Of a stretch of DNA of 64,000 nt, positions 22,761 to 34,791 are shown one piece after another. The stretch lies in the NCBI GenBank assembly GCA_944470555.2, contig OX104134.1:49102691-49166690 (forward strand), in the 5' to 3' direction. This stretch comes from Heterobilharzia americana (lineage: Eukaryota > Platyhelminthes > Trematoda > Strigeidida > Schistosomatidae). A program made the translations under genes and the position numbers. The notes under the pieces were generated by a model that was not told where the DNA came from, did no database searches, and saw nothing but the letters and a program-made list of their open reading frames with translations. Positions within the stretch are counted from its first letter, which is position 1. Each line of letters opens with the position of its first letter.

Positions 22761-23534
22761 TATGCTGGCATAAGGATGACAAACTGGGTCGCTATGCAGT
22801 AATGTTAGGTCATATGATGATTTTGTCTATCTACTCAAATAATACAAACAGTATCTCCACTCATTATTAGAACTTTCATACATTCACTGCAATCAAGTAT
22901 CGTTTCTGGAAAACGCAAGACGAAGATATACGGATTATTCATGCACAACCAACAAAATCATAATTACAACACCAATTATTCCATTACATACAGAAGAGAC
23001 GCAAAAGCTATCTGAATGAGACTCACTTGAGTACGACCGCACTGAAGAAAACCATCTCAATCTTTCAAGAAAACGGTTATCCGAACCTCATCGAAAAATG
23101 CCTAACCAACCAATAAATTGGACAGTTGGATCTAAATACAGAATGGTCCTGCTATGTGTATCATCATAGAAACCATGAGTCACTTATTTGGTAAAACATG
23201 AAACGAACATTGCTGGGAACCGACAAAGACCCTGGAAACAGTGCAATGTATATCAAGATATGTTGTATCAAAAGACGGCAAAACGGCTGTCAGCTACCAA
23301 ATCAGCTGCATAAGGTGTGAAAACCAGTGCACTAGACATATGTTTGACAGAACCAGCCACGATAAGTCAGATATAATCAGGAAACTCATCAGCTTTGTTC
23401 TCAATCTTTCCTGTGGGTTTTCTATTTCAAACAGAACTCATCAACCAAACCATCCACCCCGAGAAAAAGTGACATAAAATGAATGAACCCATCGAACTTC
23501 GTTTTCTAACTTTAAAACTTCTGTTGCATTGCAT

Positions 23535-23610
23535 GACTCACTTATAGATGCAAAGCGGAGTTATGGGTTCAAGCCCCACTCCTTTCACATAGGTTCGTTA
23601 AGCCAGGTAG
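23535..23610 (+). repeat. tRNA-like SINE remnant
   Basis: GGGTTCAAGCCCC fits a pol III B box. The upstream A-box region is poor. It lies in Rieske intron 2 on the strand opposite to the gene. Confidence 0.4.
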
Positions 23611-23944
23611 CATCAGAGAATTAACATAGTAAGTGACCAACATTGCAGTGCACGAGCCTGGGGACAGTTGGTAGGCAATATAAATCCCTCGCCTTCACAC
23701 TACCAAACTCATATTGAAGAAAACCCAGGCAGTTATAGAGATATGTACAGGGAACACAGGCCAAGTAGAACAGATGGATCACAACACATCTTTTGTCTCG
23801 TGTATCAATAAAAAATGAGACACTATTAACCTGAGGGAAATGTGTTTTCAGAACGATATTTTCGTAGCTTCCCAGCCTGACGAAGAACAAGTTAGTATGT
23901 GAAATCTTATTAAAACCCCATTAGTAGCACAAACAGCTGCTCAC

Positions 23945-24080
23945 CAAACATCATTGTATATACATAAATTTTGCGCTGCATATCTGTGTCTCCAGTTCTT
24001 GAGTGAGGGTCTTTGGTTGCATCTAAGCGATAATCAGTGAAATCAGGAACACTTGCAACATCCGTATGAAAGTATCGAAT
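23945..24080 (-). CDS. UQCRFS1: Rieske iron-sulfur protein, exon 2
   Basis: The 136-bp exon begins in phase 0 after the acceptor CCCCAATGCAG and ends with the first base of a split codon before GTGAGC. It encodes YFHTDVASVPDFTDYR, the conserved segment at the start of the mature Rieske protein (HTD..VPDF..YR), and the first half of the membrane helix. Its last G plus CA from exon 3 restores an alanine. Confidence 0.93.
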
Positions 24081-24138
24081 CTGCATTGGGGCTATATTGT
24101 TGGCCAGTTAGAAAAAAATGAATTACCGTCTAAACTAC
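24081..24138 (-). other. 58-bp intron 1 of the Rieske gene
   Basis: The donor is GTAGTT after AAT and the acceptor is TGCAG. The phase is 0 on both sides. Very short introns near the 5' end are common in schistosome genes. Confidence 0.75.
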
Positions 24139-24321
24139 ATTTGCACGCATTAAAACAGATTTTGGAAGGGATTGAAGTAGATGTGGGGAAGATTTTACGA
24201 TGGGTACCAGTGGTAAAGCAGATTTTTTGCGTGGCACAACTTCCACAAGTACACTCTTCTCAGAACTTAGCGGAATAGTTGTGAACTTTTTGACACCTTC
24301 CAAACTCTTTAGGTAACGCAT
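24139..24321 (-). CDS. UQCRFS1: Rieske iron-sulfur protein of complex III, exon 1 (presequence)
   Basis: The gene encodes the iron-sulfur subunit of the mitochondrial cytochrome bc1 complex, which passes electrons from ubiquinol to cytochrome c1. The full reading is join(24321-24139, 24080-23945, 19564-19262, 17529-17363), 789 bp and 262 residues, close to the 274 of the human protein. Exon 1 starts at the first ATG after an in-frame TAG. It supplies a basic, Ser/Leu-rich mitochondrial presequence of about 60 residues with no acidic helix. Later exons carry the VPDF segment, one membrane helix, hinge, and both cluster boxes (CTHLGC and CPCHGSH), so all ligands are present. No stop or frameshift was found across the joined exons, which argues for an active gene despite the transposons in intron 2. 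No regulatory site was identified. Confidence 0.88.
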
Positions 24322-24461
24322 TTCGAAACCAAACTTGAAATCACTGCGCTAAAGAAGTAACGCCTATCCAATATCTTTTAACTAGCTAGTGTAAACCGAC
24401 TGATTTATTCGCGATCTCTACTAGATCTTGCTGGACGGTTCCAGGTCTTTGGTGGATCCCA

Positions 24462-24975
24462 ATATCCAATATTGATAGTGCGAGCATAGTAAACTGGTAG
24501 TTTTGATCTCTCGCGTCTAGTTCTTAGGGCTTGGTTCCAGTTGTTCGGTTCACTCCTGCAGTGGACGAGGAAATCCCCTCTGCTTTTTTTTCTTTTAGCT
24601 TTGGTGAGGTGGATGTTTTGTAGGTTAGTAGGTTGTAATTTGCAGAGTGATTAGGGAGCTACGGGTTGGTGGGAAGTTAAGACAACTGCCGTGACTCCTG
24701 TCTGTGTAGGTACCTGAAGGAGAATAGTAAGGTAGTGGTAAAGGAATGAAGAGAGAGTAAAGAAAAAAAGAGAGGAAAAAAATAATAATACGGGGAAGAG
24801 GAAAGGGAAGGAGAAAAAAGGAGGGGTGAAAAGAGAAATGAGAACGAAAGAAAAGCATTTGGGAATTGCCCGAATGGTAGTGTGGGTTTTGTTCCTACAG
24901 AAGAATTAGTAGGTAATGTGGGTGTATTAAGGAGAGAGATAGTGAGTGGTAGTTAGGAGGGAGTTGGGGGGTACT
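24462..24975 (-). mobile_element. CR1-like element, 3' end
   Basis: The minus strand matches the 3' part of the CR1-like element at 37085-37546, from TACACCCACATTACCTACTAATTC through the polypyrimidine-rich untranslated region to GGATATTGG. It is severely 5' truncated. Confidence 0.8.
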
Positions 24976-24984
24976 GAGGTGCTC

Positions 24985-27900
24985 AGATCTCGACGAACTG
25001 GCATGCCCCACGCCTTTTGTCAAAACTGAAGGCACCATATACGTCCTGAGTAGCAGTACTGACGACCACAGGAAAGAAATCGATAACGTTGGGACCACGA
25101 CGGAAGAGATTCAGAGAATAGTTGAGGATTTCCACCCATTAGCATATCTTCTAGGGAAGCATAAAAATTTAGCCAAAGACCATGTGGTGAAAGCAGAAAA
25201 CTTAATTGACCACTTGGCAACGGAGGTAATGAAGAGACTATCGTCATCCCAATAGGCCATCGTTTATAACCTACCTGGTACCCTACCCTTGGATATAGTT
25301 AAGACACAGGTATCAAACTCATGCGGTTTGACACGAATATACTGTGACTACAAGCGCCTCCGCAAAAAGTCGGCACAGTCTAGTTGCCCCATGATTTTCA
25401 AGTCCACTGCTTCATTTGACATTAAAAGATTTATCAAACCACAAGACTACATAAGGTTACATAGCAGCTTTAAAAATATTTCTGTTGCACGAGACAACAC
25501 AGCATGCCAACGTGGGAAAACAAAAAATGAGTAGTCTAACCAGTTCATCACAATTAACGTAGAGGCTGCTGTGTGCACGAACAGGCCATCAGAAAGTGCT
25601 GACATGGTCAGTAATTCTGTTGGATGTACCTCTTCCTCGGTAAAGCGGTCTCAATCAAATCTAGCTACAAGTGAACGCGATACTTCGGTTGCCCGTAAAA
25701 AGAAAACTATTTGTACCGTCTCCCCTAAGGTCACCATAAGTAGAAGCCCGCTGGGTGATAGAAGACTCAGAAATTCAGGCGAAACCCTACCATCTAAAGC
25801 TAAAACGTTCTTGAAGAGGGACCATTTCAGGCGCGTGTTTTCTAATGACGGAGAAGAATATTTCATAGCTAAGATATTGGCAACACACGAACCCAAAAGG
25901 CAGGTTTTCCATCAGAGCCCTTTTTTCAGAAATGAATACCACGACAACTCGAGGTTCCATCTGGCTAGACACCCCTTCGGACCACGTCCTCTTAATCACA
26001 GGCGTCACAAAGTGATGCCGAGTGGCATACCCAACCCTCAAATGTCCTACATATCACAAACACCTAGCCACTGTTCAGCTGTGCATCATAATAATATTAG
26101 TCAGTACTTTGGGAAGAGATGTATTACCTCTGCTGGAAACTTCCCCACTTATGAACCCTACCAAATTTTTTTCACATCCCACACAATGTGTACGGTCCAT
26201 GGTGTTTAAGCTTGTTCGCCCTCCCGATAACACAGGGCTGGAACCAATTTCCTTGACTTACACAGGTCATAAACCGTACCTTACGCCAACAGTACAGAAG
26301 AATAGTACGTTAACAACCCGTAGGTGCCATGGAAAACTAAGTAATCACATACTTGTGAAAGACGAACTCACCAGTCACACTGGCACACCCCACTGTTGAG
26401 TCCTGTCACGTCCGAGATATAGGTAGTGCATCGTTTAGCAAACTGAATACCAGAAATTCTTCCGCTCACCGAGGCTTTAGAGACATCGTAAGTTGCCTCG
26501 CAAGCCACGGTAGCCTTTCTACGCTTCTACTTATTAGTGCCCGCTCGTTATTTAGAAAAATATCTGGCCTAAGGACAATAGTTTTACTGACCGAACCCGC
26601 TGCATTACTGGTTACCGAGTCATGGTGTACTGGCTCAATCCTAGACATGGACCCGTGTATAGGTGGTTATACTCTGTATCGCACTAATCGTGACCACAAG
26701 CGTGGTGGAGGCTGCTTGATCTATGTGTATAGCCTTGCTACCTCAAATAAGATTGAAGATGATGTCTTCAGTGATCTGCCGGATTCACTTTGGGTCGTTA
26801 TAAGCGGTAGCAACTACAAAACCCCCATAGGCTGTGTGTAGAGCACCATATTCAACGGAAGAAAGTGATGAACTGATGGCTAGATCATTTGCCCACGCTG
26901 GATCCCTCACTGTTGACTTCAAACTGATTGCAGGTGACTTTAACTTACCTGAAGTTAACTGGGAGGCAGGTCGCGGCCCAAAAGGCTTTGATGAAATACT
27001 TATTGTCATACATATCTATGGCTGGAAGTAACACCTCCAGCAACCACGCGTGGAGATAGCATACTGGACCCAGTCTTTTGCTGTGACATCATCCCTGTCA
27101 CTACCCAAGTTAGTAGCGAATTCTCTAACAGTGACCACAGGATGGTATTCTGTGCTTGCCAATTCTGCCTCCCAATGAGAAAAACAAAGGATCGTCAAAT
27201 TATACTTGACATCAAAGCTACAAGAATAAAGAATGGGAAGTACTTGTCGAGCTCCTCAGGTGCTCTCCATGGGATGGCTACTTTACCACAGCACCATCAA
27301 CAGACACCCTCACTTTTCTACAGAAATATAGAGCCGTGTCTAGATACTGTTGCTTCTATGAAAACAGTTGTGGTTTATAAGCAGCCAGACCCATATATCC
27401 CTAAAATATTCTGCAATAAACTTAGAAAACTATCATCACAATGTCACTCGTCAAAAGACTTCATGTCACTGCACTCGATTTATGAGACTTACTAACCTAT
27501 TAAGTCATTACGTGCGAAACACGCAGTAAATATAGAGACCTTCGCCTTCAAAAGTGGCCCCAGAATACACAAGTTGACATCTCTTTTGAGTGAACTTCTG
27601 CAGCCATCGAGGGATGTAGCCTATCTACTGGATAATGGAATGGTACACAACGATCCCCTCAAGATTAGTGAACTTTTTGGCGAATCATTCGCCGATTTCA
27701 ACTCTAATGCCTTCAACCCCACTAGTTTTACTCCAATTACCGCTAGATCACGTACTCAAGCGGAATTCAATGTCAAAAGTATCACTGAGGCTATAAAAGC
27801 CTGAGGCTATCGACGGGTAGGGGAATAGATGGCCTTAACTCAAAAGTCATCGGAAACAGTGATGATGACATGCTCTGTTCTTGCTTAAGATATTCACACT

Positions 27901-28040
27901 ACCAACGGAAAGTGAGGAGTATCCCAGTGAGTGGAAAACCAGCTTTATAATTTCGCCCCACAAGTCCGATGACAAAGCGAATGCTGGTAACTACAGACCT
28001 ACCAACATAACCCCAGTCGTCTTCCGAATTATGGAGAGTG
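24985..28040 (+). mobile_element. CR1-like (SR1-type) element, ORF1 to RT start
   Basis: A different CR1-like family from that at 34792-37546. At 25025-26210 are ORF1 remnants (AIVYNLPGTLPLDIVKTQV, and CGLTRIYCDYKRLRKK nearby). At 26470-27180 lies the endonuclease, with LLVTESW, RDHKRGGGCLIYV, AGDFNLPEVNWE and SNSDHRMVF-type motifs in three frames. At 27570-28040 is the start of the reverse transcriptase (NYRPTNITPV). It breaks off before the catalytic motifs and is inactive through many frame breaks. Confidence 0.8.
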
Positions 28041-29280
28041 ATTAACAACAATAATAATATATTTCATACGACATAAGTTACGTAAAAACAAACCAGTTTA
28101 CAGGTCTGATCATTTTGGCAATGTGAACTGACTGTTATGTACAATACAAATAAATTTTTATTCTCACATAATTAACATGAGAGAAGCCAGTTTACAGGCA
28201 TCACGTTGATATATGTTGAAAAATCTAATAGATTTTACGGGTCCCGAATAGTACAGAGGGGAGATAGTTTAACTCCATCAAAAACATCAGATCGCGGTTG
28301 CGGGACAAAGAAAATATTACTTTCAGCATATGCAGCGCGTCAAAGTGAAGAAAATAAGAATTGCCATTCCCATATTATTGAATTAACATGACAGATACCA
28401 GTTCACAGGCACCGTCAAAATAATGATTTCGAAAAGTTACAGAATAGTGCTGGGAATTATATAACTCACACAGCAAGTTACTGATATGCATAAGCTTATG
28501 AAAACTTGCTGCAAATCGAGAGACGGGTATGGATTTCCATCTGTCATTACACAGATAGGATCCACTATTAATGACAAAAGCGCGCAATGTTCGAAGTTTG
28601 CATTGTAACCAGGCGACGTTGCTAGTCCATTTGCATAGCTTCTTATTTAGTAATATAAACATCCATTCACTCGAAAGTTCTTCACTTCTTGGCTTTACTA
28701 ACCACAAAGGGCCTATTTATACAATCTGTAGCATCAGTAGGTATCCACAGTTACATGCAACAAACGCGGGCTCATTGAATGGTGGTGTTTTCACTCGTCT
28801 CTCAGCTTTTGAATTTTTCCACATTGAAAAACTCCCACTCGCAATACTCAATCCAAAAAGATCGAACGTCTGCAGCACTTCTGTCCGACCACGCACCTCA
28901 CCGCTGCGTATTCGTCAGCTCACTTCTCAACAGTTGAAAATTGACATTATTATTCCTTTGAACCAACTGGTCTACCTCCTGTCAGTGGCTCTTGGGCGTT
29001 TCAACTGCCAAACTGCTTTAGCTCTCGGTTCTCCACGGAGGTCATTCCCCAGGAAATATCTTTCCTGATTATACATACACATCTGGAGCTTACGGTTTAA
29101 CTCGTTGGTCAAGAGCAGAGGATCAAGTGACAAGTGTCTGAAGGTGAGCCAACATAAATTGTCTTCCCGTATCCATTCTGTCCTTCTGCTGCATTCAGTC
29201 TCCAACCCTCTTATTGTCGCTAGCTATTTGTCTTCCCGAGAAGTTTATATTATAGCAACATGTCTGCCGAAGTCGCTAGA
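28041..29280. other. Unassigned, possibly old element
   Basis: Three short repeats of CCAGTTTACAGG type occur at 28093, 28187 and 28398. A 165-residue plus-strand frame (28571-29068) and 110- and 77-residue minus-strand frames exist, but none resembles a family I know. Confidence 0.35.
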
Positions 29281-29484
29281 CCAAAGCTTTGACACGGATA
29301 AGGCGGTCGTGCACAAAAGAAGACAGTAACACCCGAAACAACACACTAGTCTGTACTAGAAGGAAAACAGAGGTAGGGCAGAATGCCGAACTTCTAAAGA
29401 AGTGGCCAACCCATGTTTCTAGAATTCCAGTCGCCATCAGACAGGTGACACAGAGTAGCATTAGCACGTAACAAACTAGTCCTA

Positions 29485-30914
29485 TCTTGAGCAAGGATCA
29501 TACCATGCTTGAAAATAGAAGACAACGTAAAAGGCTTCAGAACAAGGCAGCCACTAGCGGTTCACCACAATCCGTATCACCTTATTCATTGAAAGAAGGC
29601 TGTATTACGACATCCGATGGCTCCAGTGTTTGCACTAAAGTTGCTTCGGTAGTCGATGAGGCATTTACGTGTAACCTACGTCACCGATGGGCTCATTGCC
29701 ACTGCGGCACCAGTCCCCCGACGATACTATAGGCTAATGGGAAGACAACCATGCAAGTGGTTCTGGTACATCTGTCCAGAGTGCAGGAAAATGCCCGCAC
29801 TCCACACAGAAAGCCTGAAGGAGATGCTCTCCGCCACGCAAAAGCTACCAGTATCCTCAAATAAAGTAGGGTTAACACCGCAGGATAACACAGAGCGACC
29901 TGGAAACAGACCTAGAGCTCCAGCTGTGGGCACGCCACCTCGCGTGGGACCATATTGGGTCAAGTCTCCATACCCCCACCCGGCCCCAGGGGACGTCAAG
30001 CGCATGGCCAAAGACATCGACCGCTGAAGCCTCTACGAAACCCACTCCAAACATCCCACACACCGTGACTGAGAAACAACCAGTGAAATGCACAACACAC
30101 CCATTGGGAATTCGGGCGTGCCACCCACAACGAACCCAGGTCACAGAGGAACCAACTCGATCATTTTGTTCAACGTTGATGTATCGACAGGCTCATTGTT
30201 GGTCGAGAGGGAACGGTTTGACAGCTGAGTGTGGACCGGCTACTCTCAGATGCTGGGACCCACTCCTCTACCTGTGATACTGTATCGCCTTTCTCGGGGA
30301 AGCCGGGCACCCCGAGATAAGCCACCCCCTTTACGTGTGTCCCTAAATACCGCCAAAGAAGCTGAAGACACACTCCTTCTCTCTCGACAACCGGACATCG
30401 TTAATACCTGCGAAATTTGGGCCAGGCCTGACAAGCCATGGTCAATAAGAGAGGAGGAGAGAAAGGCAGAGGTTGGAAATCCCAACAGAAACAACACTAT
30501 AGTTGTACATGAGATTCCAGGATTGCCAAGTGGCCGCTCGGTCAAAGATCGGTACTTTCACGACGTCCAACAATGGCAATGGCTCTCAACCAAAGTTGGT
30601 CTCAACAGTATACCGGCCAACAGCGTCAGCATACTGCCAAGGCCAGCGCACCTGAAGACCATACCCAATCCCAGACTACTCGCCGTCCAGTTCGACTCAT
30701 ATGCCTCCCTCACAGACGTTCTACACGCACGGTATAATGCGAAAGATCGCATGGGTGGCTCAATACGTATGTGTGAAAGTAAGCCGAGGCACACAAGGCA
30801 AGAGGAGAGGCGGCAACCACCAAGACCTCTGGAGTCAGTGGTCGTCACACAGGCACTGATCAGTGAGTCAAATACATTGAGTAAAGAAGCCACCACTACC
30901 ACTGCCCCCACCCC
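29485..30914 (+). mobile_element. CR1-like element, ORF1 region
   Basis: The frames 29487-29732, 29656-30027 and 30229-30924 together resemble ORF1 of CR1-like elements. They include a Cys/His-rich segment with WYICPECRK and a later RNA-binding-type block (NNTIVVHEIPGLPSG, then LLAVQFDSYASLTDVL). The region ends where family B starts, at about 30915. It is probably the 5' part of the CR1-like element whose RT resumes at 34792. Confidence 0.6.
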
Positions 30915-33900
30915 AGACCGATAGCTGCTACCTTGACGTGGTGGTCGGGCTTGCATATCACAATGACCCAACGAGCTATGCTGGTGGAACGCTTGTTCCC
31001 TCGAGGTCCTACCATACCAGAAAGGTCTGTTGGGTAGTGGTTAGACGAAAAGCAGTTACCGTTATAGTGTAAATTGCTACACTATGATGGGGGTCTGAGG
31101 GCGAAGTCGTACTGCTGCTAGCTGGATGGGGTGTGACAGCAGTAAGGTGTTTCCCTTGGATGACCAGCAGTGCCAAGCTGATGCTGCCTTCTCAGTGGAA
31201 GGGGGGGTTAGAAAAGGTCGGCCCCAAAAATAACACACTCCACCACGCCCCACGGTCTGCCGGGCCGGCGGTGTTGGTTCACTTGTCGTTTCCTTTCGCC
31301 CATCCGGCCCCAAAAATACAAAAATTCAAAATAATCATACTCAAAAGGCTGGGTGTGACAGGCCTCAAGCAGATGTCCGATGGGCTCTGCGGTCACACAA
31401 ATCTCTTTCAGGTACCTTAAGAAGAAATAGCCTTCCACGGTGTGGGCAGCCGGGAAGTGTCAACCGCCCTCACAACTCTGTCAGCACCCAAGTTTCTTCT
31501 GACTGCTATCCTCCTCCTCCATCATTACCTTCTAATCTTCCTTCACGTCTCTTAATTAATGATGCTGCATCATCTTCAATTTCTCCTACCTCTGCAGCCT
31601 TCGACAACGATCTGAGTCCACAGAACAGCATCCCTGGTCTCCTTAAACCACGCTCCAAATTACATATTGGAGCCTTCAATGTCCGCACCCTCCGTCAAAT
31701 TGGCCAACAGGCTTCGTTGGCAAAGACTCTAGCAACTCGGGGCATGGATGTGTGCTGTGTTTGTGAGACACGCATACAGGACCCAAGTGTGGTTATTCAC
31801 CTGACCTCTCCTGACCAATCTGGTGAATCTGCAAAATTCACCCTTCGAGTTTCTGGAGATTCGATAGCTAGCTCTCGTGGTCTTGCAGGTGTAGGTATAG
31901 CATTAAGCACCAGGGCAGAAAACTCACTACTAGACTGGATCCCAGTTGATAGTCGCCTCTGCGCTATGAGGCTGAACGGCACAGTGAGAACTAAAAGGAA
32001 TAGTGAGACTCGCCGTTGTCTCTTTGTAATCTCTGCTTACGCACCCACTGACTGTAGTTCGGATGAAGTGAAGGACGAGTTCTACCATAAACTGTCTAAC
32101 CTCCTCTCGAAAGCCAAACGTTCGGACGTAGTGGTTGTTGCAGGTGACCTCAACGCACAGGTGGGTAGACTGAGTGAGGCAGAAAGGCACTTAGGTGGCA
32201 CTTTCGGAATCCCAGCTGAACGTACAGATAACGGTGATCGCCTATTACAACTATGCTCAGATAACCGCCTATTTTTAGCCAGCACAAATTTCAGACATAA
32301 AGAAAGGCACTGTCTGACCTGGCGTCCACCGAGCTCGACTCAGCGATGGACACAGATAGACCACATTGCTATTAGTCATCGCTGGAGAGGATCGGTGGAA
32401 GACTGCCGCTCCTTCTGGAGTACGTGTTTGGACAGCGATCATGCGTTGGTCCGAGCACGTATATGCCTGCGTCTCAATGGACGTAGAAAAAATTTGGCAA
32501 CAAAACCACTACGAGTTCTGCTGGACAACGAAAACACCAAAGCCGTGTTCAGTGAGAAGTTGGCTAGGCAGTTATCGGAACAAAAGACTGTCACTCATCC
32601 AGAAGAAGCTTGGTGCCATCTTCAGTCTACTGTAAAAGCAGCACTGGAGACTGTAGCCGACTCCATAATAATGGCTAAAAAGAGCCAGTGGATATCAGCA
32701 GCTTCTTCCAAACTAATGGATGCACGTGAATGCATCCCTGCAGGCTCTGAGTACAATGAAGAGCGAGCGCAACTTAAAAATAAACTGACGAAAAGTCTGC
32801 GCAACGATCGTGAACAGTGGTGGGCAGCAAAGGCTAAAGAGATGGAAAAGGCAGCGGCGATCGGTAACAGTAGACAGTTATTTAGACTTATTAAGGAGAC
32901 TGGGGGAAATGGTCAACAACAGTTAGTGAGGTTATAGCGGAGAAGGACGGATCGGCGATTCACTCGCAGGGAAGGCGACTGGGACGATGGGCAGAACACT
33001 TTGAGGAACAGTTTAACTGGCCTCCAGCCACCATTGCGCTGCCCGCTATCCAGTCGGACCCTGAATGGGACATAGAGACAGGTCCCCCAACACTAGAAGA
33101 AGTTGAGAAAGCGGTAGGTAGCCTGAAACGGGGAAGGGCAGCAGGACCAGACGGACTACCTGCTGAGGTATACAAGAATGGTGGTAGAGTTCTCTTAGTC
33201 AGGCTAACGGAAGTGTTAGCCAGTATATGGGAATCAAATACGATCCCCTCCGACTGGTCTAAGTCACTGATCATCCCAGTCTTCAAGAAAGGCGAGAAGT
33301 CCTCTTGTGATAACCACAGAGGAATCAGCCTGACAAACATAGTGTCTAAGATCCTAAGTTCTATAATTCTCCGACGCCTGAGTGGAGCTCGGGAACAGCA
33401 AGCCCGAGAAAACCAGGCAGGCTTTAGACCTGGCCGTGGATGTATCGACCAAATATTCACACTGCGCCAGGTCCTGGAACATAGGCATGCTTACAGACGC
33501 CCGACAATAGCTGTATTTCTCGACCTGAAGGCGGCATTTGACTCCGTTGATCGAGAAGTCTTATGGCAGTGTCTGTCACTGAAAGGCGTGCCTAGTAAGT
33601 ACATCACCTTATTGAAAGCTCTCTACTCGAACACTTGTGGGCATGTTAGAGCCTATGGTGAGTTGTCCAGGGAGCTATACTCATCAAGTGGTGTCCGTCA
33701 AGGATGCCCACTATCCCCATTCTTATTTAATTTTATCATAGATATTCTTATGGAGGTTTCCCTCTCGTCACCTAATTACAAAGACGTTGACCGGATCACA
33801 GGTGAATTTTCCTTAGATCTAGAATATGCAGATGACATAGTCCTGTTAGGTGAAGACGCTGACAAGATGCAGAGTCTTCTGAACACTTTGAGTGGGAATT

Positions 33901-34780
33901 TGAGAATGTTTGGGATGCGATTTTCACCACCCAAATGCAAATTTTTGCTCCAGGACTGGTCTTCAGCGGTACCGCGGTTAACAATAGAGAGTGAAGTGGT
34001 TGAGTGTGTTGACCACTTCACTTACCTGGGAAGTAGGATCAACCCGGTGGGTTAGTTGCCGATGAGATTTCTGCACGGATACAAAAGGCTCGATTGGCTT
34101 TTGCCAATTTGCGCCACCTATGGCGCCGCCGTGATATTCGTTTGTCTATTAAGGGTCGCGTGTACTGCACAGCAGTCCGCTCTGTTCTACTGTATGGCTG
34201 TGAAACATGGCCATTGAAAGTGGAAGACATGAGAAGGTTACAGGTGTTTGACCACCGTTGCCTTCGTAGTATAGGACGTATTCCGTGGTGTCACCATGTG
34301 AGTAATGCAGAAGTTAGGTGTAGAGTTTTAGGGAGAAGAGGTAAGTCAGTCGACGAGGTTGTGAACCTTCATCGACTGAGATGGTTGGGACACGTACTAC
34401 GTATGCCTAGTCACCGATTGCCTCGTCACACAATGTTGGCTGAGGTGGGTTCAGGCTGGAAAAAGGCCCGAGGTGGCCAGACTAAAACATGGCACCAATG
34501 TATGAAGTCTCTGACTGTTGGTTTAAGCCATGTAGGACGATGCAGACTAGGTGGTTGGGGTCCACGGGACAAGAGGAACCAGTGGTTGGAGACCCTAGGT
34601 GATATGGCTCAGAACCGAAGTCAGTGGCGCAGATGTATACACACATTATCCTCATCTTAACAACGCTATACCGAATCTCACTATTTTGTCACTCCTCTTT
34701 CCTTTCTTCTCGTACTTTATATTTCTTTTGACTGCATTCTCTCACCTTCATCCTTCACCTCACTACATTTCTACTTGATG
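30915..34780 (+). mobile_element. Family B RTE-like retrotransposon, nearly full length
   Basis: A 3.87-kb element. The 5' boundary is set by the shared start with 5908-6066. The 3' boundary is approximate, just before CR1-like coding resumes at 34792. It has a long 5' region, one long endonuclease-RT frame with two breaks, and a pyrimidine-rich 3' untranslated region. It sits inside a CR1-like element. Of all retroelements here it is the best preserved. Confidence 0.85.
31234..34660 (+). pseudogene. Family B endonuclease-reverse transcriptase
   Basis: The frame is open from 31234 to 32937, then shifts at about 32920 and again at about 34050. Each shift is equivalent to losing one base. Endonuclease motifs are GAFNVRTL (31669), VCETRIQ, VVVVAGDLNAQVG (32135), TQIDHIAISHRW and SDHALVRA. 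Reverse transcriptase motifs are LIIPVFKKGEKSSCDNHRGI, AVFLDLKAAFDSVDRE (motif A), GVRQGCPLSPFLFNFIID (motif B), LEYADDIVLLGEDADK (motif C with the YADD catalytic pair) and FTYLGSRI. The C-terminal part has LLYGCETWPLK, LRWLGHVLRMP and TKTWHQCMKSL, as in RTE-type proteins. No premature stop apart from the two frame breaks was seen. The true start lies between 31234 and about 31670. Confidence 0.85.
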
Positions 34781-34791
34781 AATTGACGTGA

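Noticed and set aside
24462..28040. Twin-priming inversion of one CR1-like element
   Set aside because: The orientation fits, but the ORF1, endonuclease and RT-start sequence at 25-28 kb differs in family from the 3' end shared with 34792-37546.
28087..28411. CRISPR-like array
   Set aside because: Only three imperfect 12-bp repeats with unequal spacing (94 and 211 bp), in an animal genome.
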